This document shows, piece after piece, positions 1 to 8,106 of a stretch of DNA of 64,000 nt. A program made the translations under genes and the position numbers. Origin of the DNA: an uncultured Candidatus Saccharibacteria bacterium. GTDB lineage: Bacteria > Patescibacteriota > Saccharimonadia > Saccharimonadales > Saccharimonadaceae. Each line of letters starts with the position of its first letter. Position 1 is the first letter of the stretch. Location of the stretch: the NCBI GenBank assembly GCA_937981355.1, contig CALJPD010000010.1:1-64000 (forward strand). Reading direction: 5' to 3'. The notes under the pieces are model-generated. The model was given only the letters and a program-made list of their open reading frames with translations, was not told the DNA's origin and made no database searches.

Positions 1-3
1 AGC

Positions 4-50
4 AAAAACAAGCAAAAACCCACGTCATGGGGCTTCCATGACGTGGGTTT
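4..50 (-). terminator. Intrinsic terminator of the tRNA-Pro gene
   Basis: A 15-bp perfect stem (16-30 with 36-50, loop GGCTT) is followed on the minus strand by two T-runs. It lies just downstream of the minus-strand tRNA gene. Confidence 0.85.
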
Positions 51-64
51 GAGTGCGAGAGCAA

Positions 65-140
65 TGGTCGGGGTGACAAGACTTGAACTTGCGACCTCAC
101 GGCCCCCAGCCGTACGCGCTACCAGCTGCGCCACACCCCG
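65..140 (-). tRNA. tRNA-Pro (anticodon GGG)
   Basis: On the minus strand the 7-bp acceptor CGGGGTG/CACCCCG, a D arm, an anticodon stem TACGG/CCGTG with loop CTGGGGG (anticodon GGG) and a T arm with loop TTCAAGT form a full cloverleaf. Discriminator A is at 68 and the CCA tail is encoded at 67-65. That encoded CCA contrasts with the two tRNA-like elements near 35 kb, which end in GCT. Confidence 0.93.
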
Positions 141-245
141 ACAACGTCTCTTATTATAGCACAATTGGTGGTATGCGCTCAAAATAACTACTCTGTTATT
201 TTCACATTGTACAAGCTTATTATCTCATGCTGCAGGGCCCATATA

Positions 246-254
246 TGCTATACT
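246..254 (+). promoter_or_regulatory. Extended -10 promoter of rplA
   Basis: The sequence TGC-TATACT is an extended -10 element with no convincing -35 box. It places the start of transcription near 261, giving a leader of about 55 nt before the rplA start. Confidence 0.55.
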
Positions 255-274
255 AGAAAGGTTAATGAGTAATC

Positions 275-303
275 GTGGGAGGCACCCAAGCCGCTTGCAC
301 CAC
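275..303 (+). promoter_or_regulatory. Putative L1-binding autoregulatory leader of rplA
   Basis: The leader contains GTGGGAGGC, the 5' strand of the 23S rRNA L1-binding helix as I recall it. The 3' side reads AGCCG, CTTG and CCAC, echoing the other rRNA strand. GTGG (275-278) pairs with CCAC (300-303), and GGC (281-283) pairs with GCC (290-292) across an asymmetric internal loop. Repression of translation by L1 binding an rRNA mimic is established in other bacteria; its use here is inferred. Confidence 0.6.
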
Positions 304-315
304 AGAAAGGATACT

Positions 316-1296
316 ATGGCAAAAAAAGCCGATCTGCTTGAAAAAGCAGCAGAGCTGAAACTCGATGTTTCAGAAAAAAATACCATTGCAGAGATTGAGG
401 CGGCCATCGCTGCAGCAAACGACAAGGATGTCATTGCTCAGCGCGAAGCCACCGTTGCAAAGGCTGGTAAGCGTAGCCAAAAGGCTCTCGACGAGGCCGA
501 AGCGAAGGCTGAGAAAGAAGCTCGCAAAGAGGCTGGCGATACAACGCCTCAGGGTGATGTCGATGCAGTTATCAAGAAAGGACCCGCACCGAAGGTTCGC
601 CCGCTAATTGAGCGCCGCGGCAAGGCCTATCGTAAGCTAGCTGAGAAGGTTGAAAAAGATAAGGTGTACTCGCTAGACGAAGCACTCCAGCTTGCGACTG
701 AGACCAATCCTGCTAAGTTTGATGCGAGTGTTGAGCTGCACGTTCGTCTTGGTGTTGATCCGCGTCAGGCCGATCAAAATATCCGCTCGACAGTTGTCTT
801 GCCACATGGCACAGGCAAGACTGTTCGCATTGCTGTCTTTGCACCAGAAGCCGAGGTTGCAACTGCTACCAAGGCAGGGGCAGACATTGCTGGCGAGGAG
901 GCTATCATCAAGCTGCTCGACAAAGGCACGTTAGACTTTGACGTTTTGATCGCCACCCCACAGTACATGCCAAAGCTTGGTAAATACGCCCGTCTGCTTG
1001 GGCCAAAGGGTTTGATGCCTAACCCAAAGAGCGGTACTGTAACAACTGACATTGCAACTGCCGTCACTGAGGCAAAAGCTGGTAAGGTGGAGTACCGCGT
1101 AGACAAGCAAGCCGCGATTCACCTCAGTATCGGCAAGGTAAGCTTTGGTACAGAGAAGCTCCGCGCTAACGCCAATGCCTTCTTCGCCAGCTTGCAAGCT
1201 CAAAAGCCAAGCTCACTCAAGGGTGTATATGTCAAATCCATCGCAGCTGCAACGACGATGGGACCTGGCATCAAGGTTGAACACAAACTCGATTAG
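316..1296 (+). CDS. rplA: 50S ribosomal protein L1 with N-terminal extension
   Basis: Binds 23S rRNA at the L1 stalk next to the ribosomal E site. The L1 core occupies about residues 95-326 (for example LGPKGLMPNPKSGTV and GKVEYRVDK). The ATG at 316 is chosen because AGAAAGG lies just upstream; an in-frame start at 265 would fall inside the structured leader. At 326 aa it is about 95 residues longer than usual L1 (about 230). The extension is lysine- and alanine-rich, and its first 35 residues look like a helix-extension-helix (SAP/LEM/Rho-N type) module. rplK is not upstream; a tRNA gene is. A terminator follows at 1326. Confidence 0.95.
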   Translation: MAKKADLLEKAAELKLDVSEKNTIAEIEAAIAAANDKDVIAQREATVAKAGKRSQKALDEAEAKAEKEARKEAGDTTPQGDVDAVIKKGPAPKVRPLIERRGKAYRKLAEKVEKDKVYSLDEALQLATETNPAKFDASVELHVRLGVDPRQADQNIRSTVVLPHGTGKTVRIAVFAPEAEVATATKAGADIAGEEAIIKLLDKGTLDFDVLIATPQYMPKLGKYARLLGPKGLMPNPKSGTVTTDIATAVTEAKAGKVEYRVDKQAAIHLSIGKVSFGTEKLRANANAFFASLQAQKPSSLKGVYVKSIAAATTMGPGIKVEHKLD

Positions 1297-1325
1297 TTAA
1301 GAGAAGAGTATAGCACTCGCTATAT

Positions 1326-1360
1326 AATACTGCCAGTCGGGGAAGCTGGCAGTATTATTT
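1326..1360 (+). terminator. Intrinsic terminator after rplA
   Basis: An 11-bp stem AATACTGCCAG/CTGGCAGTATT with a 9-nt loop is followed by ATTT. Confidence 0.8.
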
Positions 1361-1445
1361 ATGTGCCTACCTATGCATGGTATGATGGAATGAGTGGTGA
1401 TACTCTCATACTATTCATTCATCACCATAGTAACGGAGGTGCTAT

Positions 1446-1955
1446 ATGAAAAAATATGTCTATTCGCTCGTTGGTAGTGTTGGTTATTTTGAGCGATTTT
1501 TGCAGCCGCAGACACCAGAGCAGGTTGCACAAAAGGTGAGCCAGGCTATTGCTGACCCAACTGTCCTTGATGGCAACCGTTGCTTTAGTATCTGCGTGTG
1601 GGCCCTGCCAGATGGTATTGCCCATCCAAAGAATGTACCAAAGGATAGCTTGGCTGATGGCTACTATATGCAATGTGCTGGGTCGAATACCGGCATGACT
1701 ATAGAAGTGCGCGTGCCAGATCCAGATAACCATGCAGCCTCGTACCCATATATTCACTATGTGATCGCTCGAGAGCCAGTAGCTGATAAAGAGCGATTCA
1801 TTCCACTCACCTGGCAGCGCGATGGCGAACCATTTACGATACGTATTCATCCAGAAGAGGTATTTACGGGAGAACAAGCTAGGCGGATCTTTGCAGATTA
1901 TATTACAAAGGGCAGTATACCGTCTGAATCCGTTTTGCGAAAGATTGATATATAG
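1446..1955 (+). CDS. Hypothetical protein, 169 aa
   Basis: I do not recognise this family. The start is well supported by GGAGGT at 1435-1440. The protein is soluble, with no signal peptide or membrane segment, and is rich in aromatic residues and prolines. Two cysteines lie at about residues 51 and 75. It is a single gene between the rplA terminator and thyA and could be co-transcribed with thyA, 40 nt downstream. Its size and aromatic content resemble some small immunity-type proteins, but I saw no diagnostic motif and make no functional claim. Confidence 0.7.
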   Translation: MKKYVYSLVGSVGYFERFLQPQTPEQVAQKVSQAIADPTVLDGNRCFSICVWALPDGIAHPKNVPKDSLADGYYMQCAGSNTGMTIEVRVPDPDNHAASYPYIHYVIAREPVADKERFIPLTWQRDGEPFTIRIHPEEVFTGEQARRIFADYITKGSIPSESVLRKIDI

Positions 1956-1995
1956 GGTGAGGGGTATTTTGCACTAATTATAGACAGGAGGTGAT

Positions 1996-2934
1996 ATGAA
2001 GCAATATCTAGATCTTCTTCGCGATATTCGTGATAACGGGACAACAAAGGATGATCGGACCGGGGTTGGTACACGGAGTGTCTTTGGTCGGCAAGTTCGT
2101 TATAACCTATCTCAAGGTTTTCCGGCTGTCACAACAAAGAAACTGTATTTTCGTAGCGTTGTGCATGAACTCTTGTGGTTTCTTCAGGGGAGTGGAAATA
2201 TTGAATATTTGGCGCAGCACAATGTCCATATTTGGGACGAATGGCCCTTCAAGGCATATTGTCTGCACAATAATATACCGCTACCCGAAGCAAATTCTTC
2301 AGCATGGCAAACGCAACTGCATGAATTTATTCAGCGTATCGCGACCGATCATGATTTTGCAATGCGCTGGGGTAATCTTGGTCCGGTTTACGGTGTTCAA
2401 TGGCGGAAATGGCCAGATGGCAAGGGTGGAAAGGTCGATCAGATTCAGAAGGCAATTGATACGATTATCCATCAACCGTCATCACGGAGAAATATTGTCA
2501 GTGCCTGGAACGTGGCTGAGATAGATGATATTGTCGCGATTGGCGGGTTACCACCATGTCACACGCTTTTTCAATTCAATGTGCGCTCAACGCCAACTGA
2601 CGAAAAAGACATTCTCGACCTCCATCTCTATCAGCGTTCTGCTGATGCCTTTCTCGGAGTGCCTTTTAATATCGCCTCATACGCGCTCCTCCTTAGCATG
2701 GTTGCCCATGTGACACAGACCCAGCCAGGTGAGTTTATTCATACAATGGCAGATACCCACTTATACCTCAATCATCTTGATCAAGTTGAAGAACAACTTA
2801 CTCGGCAGCCGCTTCCGCTACCAACACTGTGGCTCAATCCAGCAATTACCCGCATTGACAACTTCACCTTCGACGATATCCGACTCGATGGCTATCATTC
2901 TCATCCTGCAATCAAGGCACCAATTGCTGTATAA
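1996..2934 (+). CDS. thyA: Thymidylate synthase
   Basis: Converts dUMP to dTMP using methylene-tetrahydrofolate and yields dihydrofolate. The folate-dependent ThyA signature is complete: DRTGVGT at residues 20-26, the arginine pair in PSSRRN at 161-166 and the catalytic cysteine in GGLPPCHTLFQF (Cys188). At 312 aa it lies between the short (264 aa) and long (316 aa) ThyA forms, so it carries the small-domain insertion. SD AGGAGG lies 6 nt before the ATG. It faces folA, whose product regenerates the tetrahydrofolate that ThyA oxidises. A tmk gene follows about 1.8 kb on. Confidence 0.97.
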   Translation: MKQYLDLLRDIRDNGTTKDDRTGVGTRSVFGRQVRYNLSQGFPAVTTKKLYFRSVVHELLWFLQGSGNIEYLAQHNVHIWDEWPFKAYCLHNNIPLPEANSSAWQTQLHEFIQRIATDHDFAMRWGNLGPVYGVQWRKWPDGKGGKVDQIQKAIDTIIHQPSSRRNIVSAWNVAEIDDIVAIGGLPPCHTLFQFNVRSTPTDEKDILDLHLYQRSADAFLGVPFNIASYALLLSMVAHVTQTQPGEFIHTMADTHLYLNHLDQVEEQLTRQPLPLPTLWLNPAITRIDNFTFDDIRLDGYHSHPAIKAPIAV

Positions 2935-2980
2935 TAGAGAACTATTACATTGGACGCAAAATACCCCATATACCTATTTA

Positions 2981-3490
2981 TCAATCGTTTATTCGACTGT
3001 ATTCTACAAAATCAAAGGCATATGTATTAGCACTATCGGCAGGGTGGTGTACTCGATGCACTTCGCGCCACTGTTCGCGGGCCAAATGAGGAAAGAATAC
3101 ATCAGCACGAGGAAACGTCGCATCAACCTCCGTTGCGTAAATGGTTGTAACATACGGCAATGCATAGCGATACAATTGCCCGCCACCAATAATCCAAGGT
3201 TGGTATCGACTCAAGGCTACCGCTGCTTCAAGTGATACCGCTGTTAGCACGCCGTGTACTTGCGTTGGAGTGCGCGATATGACAATATTTTCACGCTGAG
3301 GTAATGGCCTGGAGCCAATTGATTCAAATGTTGTGCGCCCCATGATAATACTGCCACCAGTCGTTAATTGTTTGAAGTGCGCAAGGTCAGCCGGAAGGCT
3401 TCGCCCCCAAGGCAGGACACCATCTACACCAATGCCACGTTGACGATCATATGCAACAACTATGGATAACGATTTTTTATATAACGTCAT
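2981..3490 (-). CDS. folA: Dihydrofolate reductase
   Basis: Reduces dihydrofolate to tetrahydrofolate with NADPH. Seen: an N-terminal strand VVAYDRQRGIGVDGVLPW, the nucleotide-binding IIMGRTTFESIG and the C-terminal GGGQLYRYAL. The start at 3490 gives 169 aa, normal for the family; an upstream in-frame ATG at 3565 would run back across the divergent promoter region. On the minus strand TATGAT lies 6 nt before this ATG, predicting a leaderless mRNA. It converges with thyA and diverges from the dCTP deaminase-like gene. Confidence 0.93.
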   Translation of the reverse strand: MTLYKKSLSIVVAYDRQRGIGVDGVLPWGRSLPADLAHFKQLTTGGSIIMGRTTFESIGSRPLPQRENIVISRTPTQVHGVLTAVSLEAAVALSRYQPWIIGGGQLYRYALPYVTTIYATEVDATFPRADVFFPHLAREQWREVHRVHHPADSANTYAFDFVEYSRIND

Positions 3491-3511
3491 ATTCGTATCA
3501 TAGCATATTGC

Positions 3512-3539
3512 TTGTGTCGGCCAGCAAAAGCCGTATAAT
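3512..3539 (+). promoter_or_regulatory. Promoter of the dCTP deaminase-HIT-tmk operon, predicted leaderless
   Basis: TTGTGT at 3512 and a perfect TATAAT at 3534-3539 are 16 bp apart. Transcription should start at about 3546-3547, which is the A of the ATG at 3547. Confidence 0.65.
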
Positions 3540-3546
3540 GAGACAT

Positions 3547-4293
3547 ATGCACCCAGTAACGCCAACCAGTATCTACAGCGATAGCGAAATCAAGACAGCC
3601 CTCCGCGCTGGACATATCATCTGTGACCCTGCGCCAACCCACATCAATGGCAGTAGTGTCGATGTGACACTCGGTTACTATTTTTATCACGCTGGCGGTA
3701 ACGAACAAGACGACGAGCTATTTAATCCATTCGATCAAGCAGATGTCGAGCGCTACTTTGGTGAATACAAAATTGCGAAACCGTGGCACAGTGTGCGCAA
3801 CCATATTGCGAGCCAGCCGATTGCTCAGCTCACGGCGCTTGCCAACATCCCAGACGACCATCCAGTGATCGTCTTGCGGCCAAATGAGCGCATCCTATCA
3901 CACACTCATGAATTCATTGGCATCTTGCCGCCTGGCACGACCAGCATGCAAGCTCGCAGCACAACAGGACGGATTGGTATCTCGGCTTGCTACTGCGCAG
4001 GTTGGGGTGACCCTGGCTACATCAATCGCTGGACGATGGAGATTCATAACCTCAATGAGCGCGAGCATATTGTTTTGCCAGTTGGGTATCGCATTGCCCA
4101 GATTGTCTTTAGTGCGACTGGACCAGTGGAGACAGAGTACGCTCATGCGTCAGGGAACTACCAAACAATCACAAGTAACGACCTCGCTGCCATCAAGGCG
4201 GCCTGGCACCCACGCATGCTCCTGCCACGGGCTTATGCTTCGCCAATTGCAATGCCGGCCCCCGTTGAGGGTTTGGCGGAGGGGCTATATTAA
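3547..4293 (+). CDS. dCTP deaminase / dUTPase-family protein
   Basis: Probably makes dUMP precursors for ThyA by deaminating dCTP or hydrolysing dUTP. The family signature is in the middle: MQARSTTGRIGI, then AGWGDPGYINRWTMEIHN, matching the trimeric fold's R-S-S-x-G-R and G-(I/W)-x-D-x-G-(F/Y) blocks with the catalytic-type glutamate in MEI. At 248 aa it is longer than usual Dcd (about 190), with extra sequence at about residues 45-95 and a proline-rich tail. An upstream in-frame ATG at 3538 overlaps the -10 box, so 3547 is preferred. It overlaps the next gene by TAATG. Confidence 0.8.
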   Translation: MHPVTPTSIYSDSEIKTALRAGHIICDPAPTHINGSSVDVTLGYYFYHAGGNEQDDELFNPFDQADVERYFGEYKIAKPWHSVRNHIASQPIAQLTALANIPDDHPVIVLRPNERILSHTHEFIGILPPGTTSMQARSTTGRIGISACYCAGWGDPGYINRWTMEIHNLNEREHIVLPVGYRIAQIVFSATGPVETEYAHASGNYQTITSNDLAAIKAAWHPRMLLPRAYASPIAMPAPVEGLAEGLY

Positions 4294-4736
4294 TGCTTAG
4301 TGCATCGTTTTTTCGTGACCGTGTAACTGCCAAGCGGTATAACGACGACAGCCAACGAGAGCACGGCAAAGGTTGTGCTTTTTGTACACTCATTCGCGAC
4401 GGTGGCGCACAGGTCGTTGAGGCGCATCAACACTGTCTTGTTATCAAGAACCGCTATCCATATGATAATTGGGATAATTATGGCGTCATTGACCAACTAA
4501 TGGTTATTCCGCGACGACACGTTGCGGCATTTCACGAACTTCTACCTGAAGAGCAGCAGGGTTGCCTTGCTGCAATAACAGAGTATGAGGCGAAGGGTTA
4601 TTCATTCTATGGACGAGCACCAAGCGCACTAAGTAAGTCAATTGGCCATCAGCATACTCACCTCATCAAGATTGATGACAAGCAAAAGAACGTAATGATA
4701 TATCTTCGCAAACCTTACTTCAGGATAATGCGCTAA
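4293..4736 (+). CDS. HIT-family hydrolase
   Basis: A histidine-triad protein: the HxHxH motif is HQHTHL near residue 118, preceded by the usual pattern HCLVIKNRYPYDNW and VIPRRHV. The CAFC pair near residue 28 probably binds zinc, as in many HIT proteins. The family hydrolyses nucleotide phosphoramidates, dinucleoside polyphosphates or nucleotidylated intermediates; the substrate cannot be read from the sequence. It overlaps both neighbours by TAATG, so the three genes are translationally coupled. This suggests a housekeeping role in deoxynucleotide metabolism. Confidence 0.85.
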   Translation: MLSASFFRDRVTAKRYNDDSQREHGKGCAFCTLIRDGGAQVVEAHQHCLVIKNRYPYDNWDNYGVIDQLMVIPRRHVAAFHELLPEEQQGCLAAITEYEAKGYSFYGRAPSALSKSIGHQHTHLIKIDDKQKNVMIYLRKPYFRIMR

Positions 4737-5410
4737 TGCCGAAGCAGCGAGGGAGCTACATTGTTATTGAAGGGATCGATGGCACGGGCAAATCCACCCA
4801 GATCGATCTCCTTGCGAAGCACTATCGAGCCCAAGGCCATTCAGTGACGGTTGTCGAGGAGCCAAGCAGCGATGACCCAGCCCAAACCACGCCAATTGCT
4901 CACTATCTCCGCACTGTTATCAAAAACGGCGATCTCCGTCGCGACCCAGAGATCAACCTTGCGCTGCTCAGCACTGCCCGACGCGAGCTATGGCAGCAGA
5001 TCATCCAACCAGCACTAGAGCGTGGCGAGACCGTCCTTGCGTCGCGCAATTATTTTTCAACACTCGCATATCAGGGACATGGCGAAGGTCTGAGCCAAGA
5101 ACATATCCGGTACGTTACTGCTTTATTTACCAGTCAGCGCTACCTTGCGCCGGATCATCTCATTATTCTTATGCTTAATAACGAACAGGAGCGTATGCAT
5201 CGCATCCAGCAGCGAGGCCCACTCACGACGCCAGACACGTTCGAGTCACAAGGTAATGATTTCCAGCAGCGCGTCCATGCTGGCTATGGTATTCTCGCTA
5301 AAGATTACCAAGTGCCTATAATTCAGTGTATGAGCGATAGCAGCGCACATAAGTCGCCTCACGAGATACAACGTGAGATCCTCTCGATCATTAACGCAAG
5401 ACTTCAGTGA
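4736..5410 (+). CDS. tmk: Thymidylate kinase
   Basis: Phosphorylates dTMP to dTDP. The P-loop GIDGTGKST is at residues 13-21, a dTMP-binding region follows in EPSSDDPAQTTPI, and ASRNYFSTLAYQG near residue 102 corresponds to the DRY-type motif (here SRN). It is 224 aa, normal length. It is the last gene of the dCTP deaminase-HIT-tmk operon and completes the route to dTDP begun by thyA. No clear terminator follows. Confidence 0.92.
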   Translation: MPKQRGSYIVIEGIDGTGKSTQIDLLAKHYRAQGHSVTVVEEPSSDDPAQTTPIAHYLRTVIKNGDLRRDPEINLALLSTARRELWQQIIQPALERGETVLASRNYFSTLAYQGHGEGLSQEHIRYVTALFTSQRYLAPDHLIILMLNNEQERMHRIQQRGPLTTPDTFESQGNDFQQRVHAGYGILAKDYQVPIIQCMSDSSAHKSPHEIQREILSIINARLQ

Positions 5411-5567
5411 AAAATACTCTATGGGGCTATTTTACATAGCAAAGTCTTTAGTATATAGCTTCTATCCTGCATGAGACCATTATGTCTGTATAGCACAAAG
5501 CGCTTCTGGAATTGTATGGTTACCTATTTTTATAATACAGAGAGACACACGCTTCAGCGGTCAACCC

Positions 5568-5596
5568 TTGTGATTTTTTGATAACTTTGCTACAGT
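5568..5596 (+). promoter_or_regulatory. Promoter of the RelA/SpoT-like gene
   Basis: TTGTGA (5568-5573) and TACAGT (5591-5596) are separated by 17 bp. The predicted start of transcription near 5603 leaves only about 4 nt before the GTG start codon. Confidence 0.5.
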
Positions 5597-5606
5597 TGTA
5601 TGCACT

Positions 5607-7769
5607 GTGTCGAATCTAACGAGAGAGCGTACGGCCACTAGACCGACAAATAGCACTGCAGTGCACGAGACAAACGTGTACTTTGATAAAGATCGATACA
5701 ATCTATACGAAAAAGCGCTTAATCTCACTGACATACCAGAATCTGAAACAAAGCAAATCGTGTCGGGCCTAAGCCTTATGCGAGACTTTGCTGGGGAGTT
5801 ATTTGCAAAATATAGTAATCACAGTGCCTATACTGCATATTTACTCTGTGCAGCGGGCAACCGCGATGAGTTGCTTGATATCAATAATCTTGCTGCTCTC
5901 CGTCAAAGAATAGAGCAAGATCACGCTGGCAGCAACGATAAAAAAGCAGCAAGAGAAAAGTTTAATCAGATCGTATCAATCATGATGGACACGACACGAC
6001 TGTCGAGCTCGTGGCAAAAATTCATGAACACACAAAAGGTTGAGACGGATCCAATTACTCAGAGCAAAGAATCACTCTACAGTGCCGTTAAAAGGGTAAG
6101 TAGACTTAAAAAATCCAAAGGGATGACAAATGACCAATCTCTATCTAGTGGTGCAGAAAATCAATATCTTACTGAAGAGAGCAGGCAAGACCAGCGCCTT
6201 GAAGCCGCGACACATGATCGTATGCAGGCCGAAATGACGATGAAACAACTTTGGCAGCAGCCAATGAATATGCTTGACCTCAATGACCTTTTGCGGACAG
6301 GGCATAATGTCGGACTGTCGACCATCTTTATGGAGTCGGTTAACACACTTAACATGCTTAATAATACGCGCTACGATACCCCCGAGGCCTATGAACTAGC
6401 CTACAAGAGCGAGGCATTACTTGCACCGCTATGTGAGATTATTGGCTTTGACGGGCTAGCAATGGAATTGCGGAGTAAAGTGATATGCCTCCAGCTGCGC
6501 AATACCGGCAGAGGGCATTTTGTGGATCTCGCCAAGCAGATACTATCAGAGCTTGGTGTATTGAGTGCTGCTAGTCCTGAAGAAACCATCACGGCCAAAG
6601 AGCGCAATCAAAACTATGGTACTATCGTCTACAGAATACTTGAGTCCGTAATTGGCGATATTGACAATAGCGCTGACTATAGTGTGGAACTGGTACTTGG
6701 TGGAGAGTCTGGTCATGATATTGTGATAGGCAATGGTAATATTATTGCTAATCTGCTACGATTGGTGTTTCGCTTGAAATCAGTAGGCTCTCTAGCACGC
6801 GGGCTTGCGGAGCAAGCAGAAAAAGCAGAGAAACAACATGAAGCAGAACGCCAAAAGATCCAAGACTCTACCCTTGCCACTAGTTCTCTGGAGGCATACA
6901 GTAAGAAGAGAATCGATCAGACAAATAAGGAAAGGAATGAAGATTGGAATCTCACTCGAGAATATATTCGAGATGAGATGTCACATATATACAACAAAAA
7001 GGTAGCAGATTCCTTGCTCAAGCTTATGGATATACATTTGGCTGAGCTCTATGAGGAATTCAATGGAATTACACCAAAGGAAGTATCTCTTCTCGACTAT
7101 AAAAAGGAAGACAACTCGCTTGAGATACTTTTTGATCTTCTTGGTATGACACTAATCGCAAAAGACCGAGCAAGTCTAGTCGATATATTCTTTAAAATGG
7201 TCGATAATAGTAATGTTCTTCATCGCTCACAAGATGAACTCATCCAAGACAATCAGCTACCCGCTCGGGACGATGAAGGCTACGATGAGAACGGCTACTC
7301 CGTCACGCCACATGCCGCACCAAGCCGAGACGAGATACTCAAAGTCGAGGGACGTACAGAATTTATCAATTATATCAAAATAAAGTTTAAAGAACGCTAT
7401 CTCAACATTGACCCCGAGCAATATATAGAATTCAAAGAAGAAAACAAAAAAGGCTTCCATGTCTCAAAGATAACGGGTCTCTACGAAGACCATGCATCGG
7501 GCATTCTACCCTTCGAAATTCAAGTTCTCACGGAAAAGGATCGGCAGTCGGCACGCTATGGCGAAGCTGCACACATCCTGTATAAGCTAAGTAAACAGCT
7601 TGGCTATCGGCTTGAACCAACTAAAAAACAGCTCGCAAGTATGAGTGCGCTCAATGGGCGGAAGAAAAACTTTGGCAAGAGAACAGTCAACAAAGCAAGC
7701 TACCGCCGCATTAAGAAAATAAACAGGACGATTAATGGTCTTCTTAATGCCAATTCTTCAGTTCTGTAG
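5607..7769 (+). CDS. Divergent RelA/SpoT (RSH)-like protein
   Basis: A 720-aa protein with the layout of a long RSH alarmone enzyme, but strongly diverged. Residues about 30-200 resemble a worn HD hydrolase-like helical domain. Residues 272-292 (APLCEIIGFDGLAMELRSKV) match the RSH linker block I-Y-A-P-L-A-x-R-L-G. Residues about 470-665 resemble a synthetase domain, with DLLGMTLIAKD for D-L-x-x-x-R-I and EIQVLTEKDRQSARYGEAAH for E-x-Q-I-R-T...A-E-x-G-x-A-A-H. The substrate-binding G-Y-Q-S-L-H block is replaced by GFHVSKI. Activity therefore cannot be assumed. It starts with GTG and is more AT-rich than its neighbours. It stands alone, upstream of rplJ. Confidence 0.6.
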   Translation: MSNLTRERTATRPTNSTAVHETNVYFDKDRYNLYEKALNLTDIPESETKQIVSGLSLMRDFAGELFAKYSNHSAYTAYLLCAAGNRDELLDINNLAALRQRIEQDHAGSNDKKAAREKFNQIVSIMMDTTRLSSSWQKFMNTQKVETDPITQSKESLYSAVKRVSRLKKSKGMTNDQSLSSGAENQYLTEESRQDQRLEAATHDRMQAEMTMKQLWQQPMNMLDLNDLLRTGHNVGLSTIFMESVNTLNMLNNTRYDTPEAYELAYKSEALLAPLCEIIGFDGLAMELRSKVICLQLRNTGRGHFVDLAKQILSELGVLSAASPEETITAKERNQNYGTIVYRILESVIGDIDNSADYSVELVLGGESGHDIVIGNGNIIANLLRLVFRLKSVGSLARGLAEQAEKAEKQHEAERQKIQDSTLATSSLEAYSKKRIDQTNKERNEDWNLTREYIRDEMSHIYNKKVADSLLKLMDIHLAELYEEFNGITPKEVSLLDYKKEDNSLEILFDLLGMTLIAKDRASLVDIFFKMVDNSNVLHRSQDELIQDNQLPARDDEGYDENGYSVTPHAAPSRDEILKVEGRTEFINYIKIKFKERYLNIDPEQYIEFKEENKKGFHVSKITGLYEDHASGILPFEIQVLTEKDRQSARYGEAAHILYKLSKQLGYRLEPTKKQLASMSALNGRKKNFGKRTVNKASYRRIKKINRTINGLLNANSSVL

Positions 7770-7802
7770 CAAAGCCTACTTACTTAAAGCCACCTCCACG
7801 CC

Positions 7803-7832
7803 TTGCATCCACCTACCATCATCTGCTATAAT
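7803..7832 (+). promoter_or_regulatory. Promoter of rplJ-rplL
   Basis: TTGCAT (7803-7808), an 18-bp spacer ending in TGC, and a perfect TATAAT (7827-7832). Transcription should start near 7839, leaving a leader of about 270 nt. Confidence 0.65.
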
Positions 7833-7840
7833 CTCTTCCA

Positions 7841-7915
7841 GACATTGCCAAAGACCGTAGCGGGCTGTTATGCACGACAAAGCAGCCGATAAGTATGCTA
7901 CCGAGGGAATTTCGG
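7841..7915 (+). promoter_or_regulatory. L10 (rplJ) leader RNA
   Basis: The leader has the hallmarks of the ribosomal L10 leader: AAAGACCGTAGC on the 5' side and AAGTATGCTACCGAGG on the 3' side. The outer helix pairs GTAGC (7857-7861) with GCTAC (7897-7901) and the inner helix pairs GGCTG (7863-7867) with CAGCC (7883-7887), with kink-turn-like purines between. L10, alone or with L12, binds this RNA in other bacteria and represses its own synthesis. Confidence 0.75.
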
Positions 7916-7962
7916 ATACGCCGTGGCCCTATGCCCCAGCGTTTTAGTACGAAACTCGATAC

Positions 7963-7994
7963 TCGTCTTTGCAATAGCGCAGAGGCGATTTTTT
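7963..7994 (+). terminator. Transcription attenuator upstream of rplJ
   Basis: TCGTCTTTGC (7963-7972) pairs with GCAGAGGCGA (7979-7988) over 10 bp, two of them G-U, around loop AATAGC, and six T follow. It lies after the L10 leader and before rplJ, so it can abort the transcript when L10 is in excess. Confidence 0.65.
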
Positions 7995-8106
7995 GCGGCA
8001 TATGTCGGACGTTAACAATGCGGTCGGATACAACAACAAACCAGTAATACTGCACTCCCTTTGGGCGCGTGCACGTATTACAACTCCAAAGAAAGGATTT
8101 TATCTT

